Origin: Dryococelus australis
Lineage: Eukaryota; Arthropoda; Insecta; Phasmatodea; Phasmatidae
NCBI GenBank assembly: GCA_029891345.1
Contig: CM057006.1
Coordinates: 45,556,556 to 45,620,555, forward strand
Direction: 5' to 3'
Length of the DNA stretch: 64,000 nt
The notes below the pieces were generated by a model. That model was not told the DNA's origin. It searched no databases and worked only from the letters and a program-made list of their open reading frames with translations. Position numbers and translations under genes: made by a program. Within the stretch, counting starts at the first letter, position 1; the number at the start of each line of letters is the position of its first letter. Shown one piece after another: positions 26,601 through 37,225 of this stretch.

Positions 26601-26768
26601 ACATGTAAATCTCAGAACTATTTCCATTTATATGCTCCCAACTGAACTGGGAGCCTACTAGCCAGTTTGTACTGTAGCATATATATGTAATCATAGGCAA
26701 TGATATTTTTTTTGGTCGATTTCAATAGTATTTACTTGATCAAGAACAACCTTTAATTAAGTGTATGT
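23600..26768. other. A+T-rich spacer
   Basis: No gene recognised. (TA) runs are near 24100 and 25380. Short frames (24153-24371, 25564-25794) show no family motif. Confidence 0.5.
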
Positions 26769-26776
26769 GTTTAAGC

Positions 26777-27903
26777 TAGAGGTGTGCGGGATCCCGATGG
26801 TCGGGAAATATCCAGAGAAAATTTTTCCATTTTCCTGTCGGGTGGGAAAAATTTTTTCCCGAAAATCTAAGGTTGGGTATTTTTCAGTTAAACCTAAATT
26901 TGACATAAACTTTGAAGTAGTAAACATAAACCAAAAAGAAACATTTCAATACGACTCACGAATATACCCGAATAGCACATGAGAAAAGGTTAAGTCAATG
27001 TAGAATCACACACTTGCAAAAAGTAAAGTACATAACTTTTAAATAGTAAGCCACCCGAAGCTTTACGTGTACTGGTATCAAAATAAATTCACATTAATGC
27101 AGATAAATAATTTGTTATATTATCTTGTCAGACACACTTTAAATCAGTTATAAAAATGGTTTACATGTGTTAATGTAAATTAAAAAATGTAAACACAAAG
27201 TTGCAGGGTCACCAACTTGTCACCAACTTCTGTATTACCTATTGCAGCATACAAAATTGGGTGCTTTCCAGTTTACGCTTGCAAGAGAGATATCGCAACT
27301 TGTTTAAAATCGTGGCAACTTAAAGCACCTTGAAAATGGCGCCACTTGTGGTTTCGTTATGTTTGTGAACTAGTACGACGAGCCGATGATGCATTATAGT
27401 CAGTCTTTCGTTGCAACAAGTCAGTCAACTTGCCATTTTTGTATCCATGTTTGTCATGTGTCATACCATTTTTCTTTGTAATACAAACATCATCTTATAT
27501 TGCCTTATGCTCATTTCTTGTGTTCTATCGTGTCTGTAAACATATTTTATTAAAATCAACAGAAAATGTGTGTACAGAACACTGAAGTGACACAGTAGCC
27601 GGTGTTTTTACACAAAAACCAATACTTTTTTACATAAAATTATGTTGTAGGAGTCATATTATGTATTTGTGTCATAGTAGACACATTGTTGATGAATTTT
27701 TAATTTAACGTTATAATTAAATGTTTTGTTAACTCGTGATATTCTCGATTAATTTATATTATGATGTTGCAGTGTCAAACTCTCAATACAAATTGATTAC
27801 TTTTGTAATTGAGTCAACTAAATTTTTTTTCCAGTTTCTTCCTGATTTCCCAGAGTGAAAAAATTTTTCCCGAAGGGTCATTTTGCTTTCCTGCACACCC
27901 CTA
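26777..27903. mobile_element. Non-autonomous hAT-type transposon, 1127 bp
   Basis: Termini are TAGAGGTGTGCGGGA on the left and TCCTGCACACCCCTA on the right. They are imperfect inverted repeats of the TAGGGGTGTGC type common to hAT elements. The element is flanked by a perfect 8-bp duplication GTTTAAGC (26769-26776 and 27904-27911), the hAT hallmark. Both subterminal regions carry 'gaaaaattttttcccgaa'-like palindromic sequence. No transposase ORF is present, so mobility would depend on a partner element. Confidence 0.85.
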
Positions 27904-27911
27904 GTTTAAGC

Positions 27912-28395
27912 ACATTTAATTCCTGTGTTTAAATGTATAAATGTTTTATTAGCATTAAAAACACGTAAAATATATAAATTTCCCTCATTTTTAAATACAC
28001 ACATGGCTTGGAAAGTTCATCGTAGAAAGGAACTGATTCCAGTTCAAGTTCCTCTGGTGTCAAAATGAATTCATTCCAATTAAAGTTAGTTTTTTTTAAG
28101 GAACTAGTCCCAGTTCAAGTTCATAGAAAGGAACTTAAAAAGTTCCTTATACTTTCCATTTGTAATTTCTATCGATATTGTCATATTTAATGCTGTATGG
28201 GATTTTGAACAGTACTTGCAGTAAGGTCATTGTTAGTCCTTACAACAAGTAATCTCTTCATTATAACTGCGTGTACTCTGGGACTACATTTAGAAACTGT
28301 TTTCGATAAATATTTTTTCTATTATAACTACACAGTTAAAAATGTTCATACTATTTCAGACATCATGTGGGGCATTGTGAGCAAGTCTATATAAG
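27912..28395. other. Spacer with repeated GGAACT-type motifs
   Basis: 28030-28150 contains two direct copies of 'ccagttcaagttc' plus 'gaaaggaact' repeats, like the subterminal region of old hAT elements. No complete element was found. Confidence 0.4.
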
Positions 28396-28587
28396 TACTA
28401 GCGGACCCGACAGACGTTGTCCTGTACATATGTCTTAAATCTCTCCCCCTTTCTTTACCGAATTGTGAATCTAAACCATTCTCGAATCCACTTGAACAGA
28501 CACAAAAAATTTCATCAAAATCGGTCCAGCCGTTTAGGAGGAGTTCAGTGACATACACACGCACAGAAGAATTATATATATAAAGAT
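28396..28587 (+). repeat. Insect-type short interspersed repeat
   Basis: It begins 'tactagcggacccgacagac' and includes 'atcaaaatcggtccagccgt' and 'gacatacacacgcacagaag', ending in a TATA/AAAGAT tail. I know this arrangement as a frequent dispersed repeat in insect genomes, resembling the 3' part of a non-LTR retrotransposon. The frame on the opposite strand is a shadow of it. Confidence 0.65.
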
Positions 28588-28589
28588 AA

Positions 28590-29280
28590 GTAGTAGAATC
28601 AATCAGGGATGTAGTCCCAAATTATACAAGGCTGAATTTATTTGTATTTCTGCTTCTATACAAATAAGTTCTTCTTTGTGTAACAAAATGTAAATGAATT
28701 AATTGTTCACAAAGAATAGCGTAATAGGTAACATAGTGACTCATCAATCAAACACAATGGATTCTGATAAGTAACACATTCTACAAAGGCGCAAACTATC
28801 GGAACACAAAACAAAACTAGAACTGAACTAGAAGTGTGAAACACTAACCATTTTGTAAAACCATAACGGAGATTTTCATCCTATAAATACTTTTTTCAGT
28901 GCATGGTTTTTGCAACAGCATAGATGCATTTTTGCAAAACTTATACTGAATGTTACAAACTATCTCCAAAGTATATTATGAAGACTGGAGCTGTTTGGTA
29001 GCGCTTTTTAGTTCACCTATTTTTTTTTTTTTTTTAGGAGAATGACTTTAGTTTATGAAATTTCAATGCTTGCACCAACATGGCCTTAACTTCACCAAAA
29101 TGTTTACAATGTAATACCTAGCTGATAAGTTATGGCCCTCGCACATTGGACATGTCTTGGATAGGATTGCCAACGGCATGGAAAGCCAGCAACATTCTGA
29201 GGATCTCGCCACGCATTGTACCGGAACCGTCCTGCACAGCCAGCTCCCACCACTTGTAAATGCTTGTAAATGCAAGTGTA
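28590..29280. other. Spacer with an unassigned GC-richer patch
   Basis: 28590-29040 is plain A+T-rich DNA. 29105-29280 is GC-richer and open in all three minus-strand frames over about 60 residues. It has no recognised motif, so I do not call a gene. Confidence 0.4.
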
Positions 29281-29515
29281 TACGCTGTTCACGGTAAAGT
29301 GAGCACCTTTGAGGCCTTAAATACTGTTTCCTTTCAGCCATTTTTTATCATTAACCACATTTTTTAAATTAATAAAATTAATACGTAATAAACACAGTGT
29401 ATATATTCCACAGCACTCGCAAGTTAGTGTCCAAGGTTAAAATGTAATATATTTATTGACTACTATTCTAAATGAAAGGGTTTTCAAATGTGCTAACCTT
29501 ACCGTGAATAGCCTA
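29281..29515. mobile_element. Short TA-inserting transposon, TAGGCTGTTC family (copy 1, 235 bp)
   Basis: The left terminus TACGCTGTTCACGGTAAAGT continues 'gagcac'. The right terminus reads 'tgtgctaaccttaccgtgaa' then 'tagccta'. The flanks are TA duplications (29279-29280 and 29516-29517). The body includes 'acacagtgtatatattccac', shared with the copies at 33288 and 34929. It has no coding capacity. The TA target and the size suggest a Tc1/mariner-derived MITE. Confidence 0.85.
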
Positions 29516-29519
29516 TACA

Positions 29520-30725
29520 AGTAATATCAGGCATTGTCTATCAATATATTTAATTCTGTAACACAAAAGGTTTGTTTACAACATACATTAAAACCCATAT
29601 GTTTTTACATCACTATGATTATATCAGTCATGTAAGATAAATTGTAGGAGTATTTTCATGTATTGGCTAAATGTCTTACATAAAAATTATTTTTAATAAG
29701 ATATCGATTATGTCGTTTTTCTCCTCTTGAATACTATTTACCTATGTATTTTTCTACACAAGCAGCGAAGTAGTAGAAAGAGCAGTGGCTCTTGACAGGA
29801 CAAAATGAACGACTAACAGCAGAAAACTAGCATTTTTGAAATAAATAAATTTTATATATATATTTACTAGGAAAATCACGATAATGATTATTGCGTCTGT
29901 GTAGTCTATATGTAGGAAAAATTCAGGCTACTCAGGATAACTTTCTTTCGAGGATAAATGTGACTTCATTATTTGAATTACTAAGTGCATATCCCTGTAC
30001 ACTTCTTGCAGGATAGTCAAACATCATCTTGTCACCAATCTGTGCAATAGCAAATTACTTTTCGCAATCACCACACTCAAAACTTTTCAATGTCTGTAAT
30101 TTCAATTTGACAGTGAATTTTTTGGTCTTACTCGTCTGCTATTTCTGCTGTACCTTGATGAGCAAGAGCAAAAACAGCTGCTTTTTATAGCAGAAACAGC
30201 AACTGCTATAGCCCCTTGAACAGCAGACAAAAAAGTTATTTTGGTAACATTAACTAAAACTAGCAGAAATATAGCAGAAATAGTGATAAATTAGCAGAAT
30301 TGCAAATCACACGAACATACCTATAGTGTCCCCATGACAGTGGATATGAGTACCAAGACCACTGATTGTATTAATTTCTCTATATCAGTAAATTATTATA
30401 TCTGATGAGGGGTAAGAAGTGCCCTTGTATACAAAAATGTCTCAGTATAAAAATGAATTTCAAAATTATATAACTATATGTACACACATTAAAGTGTAAG
30501 TGAACATATTAAAATCATAAATCAAAATCAATAAATAATAAAGTAACACTCAGATAACACATGGGACACTCATTACTCTCAACTTACAACATATAACAAT
30601 TATAATAATAAATGTTATATATTATTTCTTAACTACACATTTTGCAGACTTAATGATTTCTCCAAAACTTCTCCTATCTCCAGCTGTTGAAACACGTCAG
30701 TTTTATCCACGTCTTGTGGCGGCCA
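29520..30725. other. A+T-rich spacer
   Basis: No gene. 30150-30300 has repeated 'agcagaaa' words without clear periodicity. Confidence 0.5.
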
Positions 30726-30727
30726 TG

Positions 30728-31540
30728 TTGGTGACGTCAGGTGCACCGCGATTGTGTCCGCCATAGTAGTACCTTACTCCAGTAGGGAATGGTTGCGTCC
30801 GGTCCTCAAGGTCGGGTAACTAGGGTGTTCAGGATATTGTAAAGGCTACATCGACCAAGTGTGGACTACCCTTGACATAATCACCCGCTGTTTCATGTAA
30901 ATGTGGTATGAAATCAAACAGGGTGGTCACTAAATTTCTGTTTAAAAATTCCCTGACTTTTCAAGGTTTTCCAGACCAAATTTGTGTTTTTCCCTGATCT
31001 GTCACTTTGGTAAACCAAACCCCCTCAAGCCAAAAACTCACATATACAATGTTGGTTTTAACAATGGAAACTGCACAAAATATTACATTTACTATCACTA
31101 TATAAGTCCGAGTGCAGTGGGGGTCCAGCAGTCATTCTTGTTTCTTCTCTCGCAACATCCCGAGCAATGCCCAGTGCTGGGACCTACGGTGATCTTCCAA
31201 GTCTTAAGTACGCCCCCAGCGGCTGCTTCCACCTAAGCCGACCAGTTATACAGCAAACAGCAGACACGCTAACACTCGTTAACTTCATTTCCTCTCTTCT
31301 AGATACCCACTTTTTTTTAGTACAAGTTTAGTTATAAAGCATTTTCACGTCAAGAGCATTCGCTCCCTTCTTAACATAGGACCAGGTTGCCTACACCTGG
31401 TTTAACGTAGGTAACCTTCATCACTCTACTGTTTGGTAGGAGGTAGCACGAGTCACATGTTTATTGATTTTTCAATAAACATAAGTCTGTTCTTTATCAC
31501 GCCGTGCACTGCCGGCAGAAACTGAGTATTTTCCTAAACT
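30728..31540 (+). mobile_element. LTR of retroelement copy 2 (approximate ends)
   Basis: It contains a TATA box (CTATATAAG at 31098), 'cccgagcaatgcccagtgct', the family block 'accaggttgcctacacctgg' at 31381, 'ggaggtagcacgagtcac' at 31440 and AATAAA near 31483. At 30921-31020 it holds 'cagggtggtcactaaatttc' and 'ccctgacttttcaaggtttt', a separate insect-type repeat fragment apparently inserted in the U3 part. The left end near 'tgttggtgacgtcagg' is tentative. Confidence 0.5.
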
Positions 31541-33080
31541 GCGTTAACACACCCATTAGACAGCCGCTTGTTTCTTCTCACCACCCGAGCACTGGTAGTG
31601 CTGGAGGGGAGGAACAGAGGAGCCACAACCACTAGGAATACCTTCATCCAAGGAGGGGCAGCATACCCGGGTTATTCCCTTACTTCGAGCACTGAAAGTG
31701 CTGAAGTGACCATAGCCCGAGTCTTGCCATTCAACCTTGCTTGAAATCACATCCAGTAGAGGCATTGGTGGTCCAAACAGCTCCCTATCTTTGATCAGAC
31801 CGCCTAGCGTGGGGGATCAGTGGAGACTTTTATAGAGCATGCCAGCAAGCATCTACTGGACTGACACTGTTATATTGTTTCTCCTCAAGGTGCACTACAT
31901 GTGTTTTTCAAGCAGTGACACTCTATGCCTTTCAAGGTAAGGCACAGCAAAAGGTGTAGGGAACAAAACCTAGCATTTCTTGCTGTCAAACAGTGGTCTG
32001 CACTTCCCCCTCCTACGAAGGAAAGGCAGGCGAACGGGACCGTGCCGCCGCACTCAGGTGCCAAGCAGTCGTGACTGCTCCCATGTTGTTTGTATACTTT
32101 CCACCGAATATTCGCACCAGCCAAGAGTATCACCCGGATCCGAGAGGATTGGTTTACGGGACCAAGGCTAGGTACGGCCTGGCCAATCCCAGGTTTAGAA
32201 GCTGGGAATCTGTCGCCTGGGACCATCAATACGGTGTGGAACAACCCAGCACCCCTTAAGGTGAGACAAAGGGTCGAAACCTCAACTTTATCAGTGTCAC
32301 AACGGTCTTCTGAGTAAGTCAGTATCTAACACATCTCGCCAGCCACTGACAAACCTGTATAAAACCATGCTATTGGTCTAGCGTACAAATCCAAGGCGAT
32401 TGTGCCAAGCAGACCTTAACTGGCCATGCATCAAGGGTTTATATGTAATTGTGGATATGTTTAAGAATAACATAACCTCAAATTTTCCATCTGTTGCATT
32501 GTCTCAACATGTACAATCACTTTAAAGTGTTTAGATCTTGCTGATCCAGGCTTCCATACTCCAGGGCCCATTGACATTCTGTTGGGTGCTGATGTTTGTC
32601 CTGAGGTTTTTGATGGTGGGCGGTATCGAGGCCCTGCTGGTTATCCAGGAGCATTTCACAGTAAATTTGATTGGATTTTAATGGGAAGGTTGAGTGAGGA
32701 AGCCATTAGTAACCCAGATGGCCTTGTTTCACTATTTGTTAATTCACCAAATCTCTCAGATGTGCTACAGTGGTTTTGGGAACATGAAGAGGTGCATACA
32801 ACCACACATACTGATTCTGAAGGGGACCTCTGTAAAGCTCATTTCAAAGACACCTACATAGTTCAGATGGACGATACATGGAACCCAACCTGGGTGAGTA
32901 CGTCTGCAACTGAAAAAAGATTACATTCATTGCGCAACTTGATAGTTTACGCGAAGCTGCTAATCCCCGTCTAGTGACACAAATTGATGGTGCAGTAGTA
33001 GTAGGGAAATGCAGAGCTGTGTATAAGGGAACTTGGGAAAGGAGCGCAGTAGCCAAATGCCACCATGTTGGATGTTCCCT
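31541..33080 (+). mobile_element. Internal region of LTR element copy 2
   Basis: The leader contains 'cacccattagacagccgctt', matching leaders near 3520, 35355 and 48764. It is followed by moderately GC-rich non-coding sequence and then a Bel/Pao-like pol fragment (32471-32974). No copy of the short MP..(R/H/K)..G ORF was found here. Confidence 0.45.
32471..32974 (+). pseudogene. Bel/Pao-type retroelement pol fragment (DUF1758 protease-like)
   Basis: The frame reads LDLADPGFHTPGPIDILLGA and then DVCPEVF, the conserved block of the DUF1758 aspartic-protease-like domain of Bel/Pao Pol (LADP.f..p..iDiLiGaD). It continues with FHSKFDWILMG (usual T.fGWvl.G). After a spacer come DVLQWFWEHEEVHT and GDLCKAHFKDTY, which match the segment joining protease and reverse transcriptase. 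Upstream near 32485-32526 a different frame reads FPSVALSQHVQSL and stops, so a frameshift separates the parts. There is no reverse transcriptase core after 32974. This is a truncated, inactive remnant. Confidence 0.8.
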
Positions 33081-33084
33081 TTTC

Positions 33085-33287
33085 CCCTTTCAAAATTTCA
33101 CTCTTTTCCCCGCCAATTCCAAGAAAAATTATTAATTAAAAATTATTTAAAAATTACAATTCCCCAGTGGTTACCCCTAACAATTTCTTTTTTTTTCTCA
33201 CTAGAAATGACCCCTTAATTTCTCTAAAAAATTAAAATAAAAAAAAATTCACAAAAGTCAGCAAGTATATAATTTTACTGTCTACTA
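33085..33287. other. Spacer
   Basis: T- and A-rich sequence with no recognised feature. Confidence 0.5.
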
Positions 33288-33470
33288 TAGGCCGTTAACG
33301 GTAAAGCAAGAACTTTTGAATTACTAGATAATTTTTACTTTCATCCATATTTTATCCTTTAACCATATTTTAAAATAAATATTGCCATGTAATAACAAAG
33401 GCAGTGTGAATATTCCACCTCACTCGAAAGTTAACATCTAGGTTACAATAAAATAAATTTACAATCAGCT
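33288..33470. mobile_element. TAGGCTGTTC family, left half only
   Basis: It begins TAGGCCGTTAACGGTAAAGC after a TA. The body ('attgccatgt', 'cagtgtgaatattccacc', 'ctcgaaagttaacatc') parallels the copies at 29281 and 34929. The right terminus is missing, so the boundary is approximate. Confidence 0.65.
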
Positions 33471-33640
33471 GCCGATTTAATTTTTGTTGAAAAGAAAATG
33501 GACAAAAACATAAAACTTTCTGAGTAAGCTGGTTACATTCCCGAGACACTTTAAATATTGCCACATACTTTGCTTTATATAAAGTAAAGTCGAAACAACT
33601 GTAAAAAATTTCCTTTGCAATGTGCAGAATCAAGTAATAT

Positions 33641-33764
33641 AACACACACACACACTCTCACACTCACACACACACACACACTCTCTCTCACACACACACA
33701 CACGCTCTCTCTCTCTCTCTCTCCCCCTCCCTCCCTCTCTCTCTCCCCCTCCCTCCCTCCCTCC

Positions 33765-33822
<58 letters not shown>

Positions 33823-33860
33823 CTCCACACACGCGTACACACATATATATATATATAATA
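33641..33860. repeat. Compound microsatellite (CA)n-(CT)n-(TA)n
   Basis: CA and CT blocks alternate, followed by 'ccctccctc' units, about 20 TA units and a further CA/TA tail. Long frames through it are artefacts. Confidence 0.95.
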
Positions 33861-34186
33861 TTGGTTTTCATAAATTATTCTTGCAGCCAGCTGATTCTTC
33901 ATGCTGCCAAGGTCGGGAGCACAGAGCAGAGAGCAATATGCATACAGCAAAGACATCTACGGAAGCAAACCGGGAAAGAAAAAAATTACTGTTGAGAGGA
34001 CAGATCTGCATTCTCTCAAAGGAATTTCTCTCTCCACCCATGCCACCTTTAAAAGGAGCCTTACCACTACCAAGAGGAAAACAAATTGTTCTTGTCGAGA
34101 CAGTTTAGCATTCCTTCACAGAATTAGTTTTTTGCCGCGCTGCTTTAAGGATGAGCCTTTGCCGCAGCGAAGAGGGGGCGAACTGA

Positions 34187-35240
34187 CACATTACATCTTT
34201 CCAACAATGATATAAACAAATTCGCCTCAACTGGGAGCAAGCCTAGCCGCCTGATAGCAATGGAGTATTTTTGTTGACATGCAACGAGAAGTTAACTTTT
34301 ACTGTCTACCCCGGCAAGAATGGATGTTCCGGATGAAGATTGCATTCTTCAATGGCCACAGAAATTCTGCATCCAAGGCATTCAAGTAACACTGCATGCC
34401 GCCAGTTGGTTACACAAGTATGCTTCGCCGCATCTCAATCTCCAAGCCAACCGGTGATGTCACACCTTGAGAGGAGGCTATGCTATGGCTACTCCCTCTA
34501 CATCACCACACTTATTCAGCAGACTGAAGGGGAAGAGCCAGCCAGAGTATAAATATTGGGTCACACGTCAGCTCGGGACCAGTCTTCATTTCTCCACCTC
34601 ACTCGTTGTCAGAGAACTAACCAGCCTTCTCACTTCGCTCCTAGTTCTGCCTACCCTTCCTTCACCGCATTTGTGCCGAAGGAAACACCTCTCCTTGGTC
34701 TTCACCATGCTTCATCGTCGGAGCCATCCTTCTCAACCTGCTTAGTCTTCACCGTATTCGTGCCGAAGATTCATGCCAAATGTCGTCAACACATGCATAG
34801 GGAGTAGTACCAGTTTAAGTTATTTTCATAGCACTTGTCTACCCCATCATTGTTAGCCTAGAACCAGGTAACCTCTACCTGGATAACGTAAGGTTAAGCT
34901 TCCCTACCCTTGCCAGCGTTAGGAGGTATAAGCTATTCATGGTAAAGTGAGCACTTTTTAAGGTCCTTCTAAATTTTTCCTTGTAGCCAATTTTTGTCTT
35001 TCCGCCACTTTTTAATATCAACATTGCCATGTGTCTGATAATTACGGTGTATACTTTCACCACTTTCAAAAGGTAGTGTCTGAGTCTGCAATGAAACATA
35101 CTTATTAGGGGCTAATAGCTGGTGGGAGGGCCTTAAAAAGTGCTCATTTTACCGTGAACAGCCTATAGTGTGACACCACTTGTTTATTTCCCATGAAACG
35201 AAATAAACAAAAGTTTTATCGACTTGAGGCTATCCTTTCC
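34187..35240 (+). mobile_element. LTR of retroelement copy 3, interrupted by a short transposon
   Basis: Start TGACACATTACATCTTTCCA matches the minus-strand start at 39850. A TATA box (GTATAAATATTGGG) is at about 34545, the family block 'gaaccaggtaacctctacct' at 34861, and 'taggaggta' at 34920. There the element at 34929-35165 is inserted, and the LTR resumes with 'gtgtgacaccacttg' and AATAAA near 35201. The end is not sharply defined. Confidence 0.6.
34929..35165. mobile_element. Short TA-inserting transposon, TAGGCTGTTC family (copy 2, 237 bp)
   Basis: The left terminus is TAAGCTATTCATGGTAAAGT and the right terminus ends 'accgtgaacagccta'. The flanking TA duplications are at 34927-34928 and 35166-35167. 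Related LTRs at 3310, 31440 and 61635 read 'ggaggtagcac'/'ggcggtagtac' across this point. They serve as empty sites and show that only TA was duplicated and that the element itself begins and ends with TA. Confidence 0.9.
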
Positions 35241-35705
35241 CGTCGACATATCAGCTCTCTCAGTGTACCTCACACCGCTCAAGGGATTGCAGGTGACTGG
35301 AGAAATTACTCACACGAACCACACCCACCAATAGAGTACCCACACACGCATCTTGGGCAGCCACCCATTCTGTGTTCCACTGAGTCCAGAATGGTAGAGC
35401 CCCGACACTAGGTACTCTGTCTTGTGAGACCAACTTGCCTGCTCAGTAGCCCACTCTCTCCACAGCGTTTAGGTGCTAGAGTTAGTGTTCTCTAAGTCTG
35501 GGGAGACTGCCCCCTCATAAGACCCACACCTACGTTCAGGGACTGTCAATGACGAGGTCTGGCTCTCAGTACTCACCGCGTTCTGGCGCAGAGTGCTGAG
35601 ATAGGGTGTCCGTTGAATCAGCAGATGTTTCACATGATTTACACCAGGTAGGACAACACATCACCTGCAATCACTTCATGGACTTGAGAGTGTGGGTCAA
35701 TACTG
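35241..35705 (+). mobile_element. Leader of LTR element copy 3
   Basis: GC-rich non-coding sequence includes 'cttgggcagccacccattct' near 35352, homologous to the leaders of copies 1, 2 and 6. It leads directly to the short family ORF. Confidence 0.5.
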
Positions 35706-35993
35706 ATGCCTTACTCCCGTTGGAGTGGAATTAGAGAGAAAGTCAAACAGGTGCTAACTGCCTCTGGGCGCTTGCAAGAGCTTACCCCGTCCCTCATCGC
35801 CTCACTCAATCAGTTCTCACCAAAGTATCAAGTCCAGGCATTGCGCCGTCTGCAGTTACCAGTCACACCCAAGAACACCCAGGACCTTTTCGAGGCACAC
35901 ACATCTGAATGGGGAGACACAACCATGGTTCACAGCATATCTCAGACAGCCAGATCAGTTCTTAGAAGTTCCAAACTCCAGCTTCAAACTTGA
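35706..35993 (+). CDS. Short ORF of LTR family (copy 3), gag-position protein
   Basis: A 95-residue ORF starting MPYSRWSGIREKVKQVLTAS, a helix-forming basic N-terminus shared with the copies at 38899 (-), 63430, 58724 and 3880. It continues with ELTPSLIASLNQFSPKYQVQ and ALRRLQLPVTP, which parallels SLQERAQAIHRLGRPAS in the minus-strand copy. No zinc knuckle, protease or coat motif is visible. It lies 465 bp after the LTR. It is probably a gag-derived or element-specific protein. Whether it is intact cannot be judged, because other copies run to 124-152 residues. Confidence 0.5.
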   Translation: MPYSRWSGIREKVKQVLTASGRLQELTPSLIASLNQFSPKYQVQALRRLQLPVTPKNTQDLFEAHTSEWGDTTMVHSISQTARSVLRSSKLQLQT

Positions 35994-35999
35994 ATTAGT

Positions 36000-36560
36000 G
36001 AAACTGACCTCTACACTTCACACAAGCTTCAAATGCCGGATCTCTAGCCCACCTGTAGCTCACGTACACCTGTCAGAGAAGAACTAGGTCAAACAACCAT
36101 CTTAGGTTACACGTCATCCCGGTATACCACTGAAAGTCATTCTGTAAGTGAAAGATCACGACTAAAGAATCTGATTTTGTGCCTTGTCGAAAAGCACCAG
36201 GCCAGTCCTCTACACTGGATGTACACTAATACAATGTAGAGACTAAGAGAATTCATAACCCTTTCACCAGAGGGAGCCTGCCCTAGCAACCGACAAAAAC
36301 CAAACCTCTTGGCGTAGTGACAACCTTGTCAGCCCTGAGGCGTCACGCATAAGAGTAAAGAGATTTGGGTGGCATTCAACAGCGAGGTCTCGAAAGCTGA
36401 TGGTGATTGAGGTGAGTATGAAGCAGTGCTGGAATGAAAGGGCTAGGGAAACTGGAGATCCCCGAGAAAACCCGCCTACCACCAGCATCATCCGGCATGA
36501 TTCTCACATCCAAAAATTTGGAGTAACGCGGCCGGAAATTGAAGCCAGTTCACTTTGGTG
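36000..36560. repeat. LTR-element remainder and a dispersed repeat fragment
   Basis: 36000-36240 probably belongs to the LTR element. On the minus strand 36480-36265 reads 'cgggttttctcggggatctc' then 'cagtttccctagc', a wording I recognise from dispersed repeats in many invertebrates. The boundary between the two is unclear. Confidence 0.35.
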
Positions 36561-37023
36561 GGGAGATTTTATAAGTTAATAGGTATAGTCTGTCTCATGA
36601 ACAAGTACACTTTTTTGACAGGTAGCATAGCAAAAATACAAACAAAACAAAGGAAAACCAAGATAACACAATTTTGTCTACATTGTAATGGCCCCACGAG
36701 ATCATGGGGTACATTGTCATGTATCACACAAAAGATAGATAATGACAAGTTTTTCTTTATGTAAAAATGCATTTTATGTCATTTTGAAACAAAATTGATA
36801 TGGCTCATTGAAATACACATATCGAAAGCATTTGCAACGTAAGTGAATTACTAATTTGTGATGTGATAAATATGTCATCATAATCCTGGCTTAATATCTC
36901 CTGCCAACACTACTGCACTGTAGTACATTATTTATTTCACGTTAAGTTCTAAAACATATTCACATTATGAAAGACATATCCACACAAATACAGGTAAAGT
37001 AAAACCACACATGTAACACGTAC
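36561..37023. other. Intron downstream of the last visible exon
   Basis: A+T-rich and without structure. On the minus strand it starts with the donor GTACGT at 37023. Confidence 0.6.
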
Positions 37024-37225
37024 CTTTGAATGCATAGACAATTCCTTGTCTACATTCATCTGTTTTTCCAATTCAAGAATAGATTCAAATTTTTCTTCCT
37101 GAGACTTATTTTCTTTTTCAACTATTTCATGTGAAATAGATTCTGCAACTTTTTCCTTTTCCAATGTTAATAATTTTTCTTTCAAATCATTAATTTCCTT
37201 TAATAGTTCTTCTTTGGCATCATTT
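37024..37225 (-). CDS. Coiled-coil protein, internal exon 4 of 4 (202 bp)
   Basis: The acceptor is GGATGTGTTTTAAG and the exon begins with A. That base completes the Arg codon left open by the previous exon, and NDAKEELLKEINDLKEKL follows. The exon ends ...LSMHSK exactly before the donor GTACGT, in phase 0. It encodes 67 full residues with regular Leu heptads (KEKLLTLEKEK) and no Pro, as expected for an uninterrupted coiled coil. The acceptor's pyrimidine tract is weaker than the others. The gene must continue towards lower coordinates, but no following exon is recognisable in the 37 kb below it. Either the next intron is very long or the next exon is too short to see. Confidence 0.83.

Noticed and set aside
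33615..33995. Open frames of 98-126 codons on both strands
   Set aside because: They run through CA/CT/TA microsatellite, give Thr/His/Ser/Leu or Arg/Glu repeats, and have no coding evidence.
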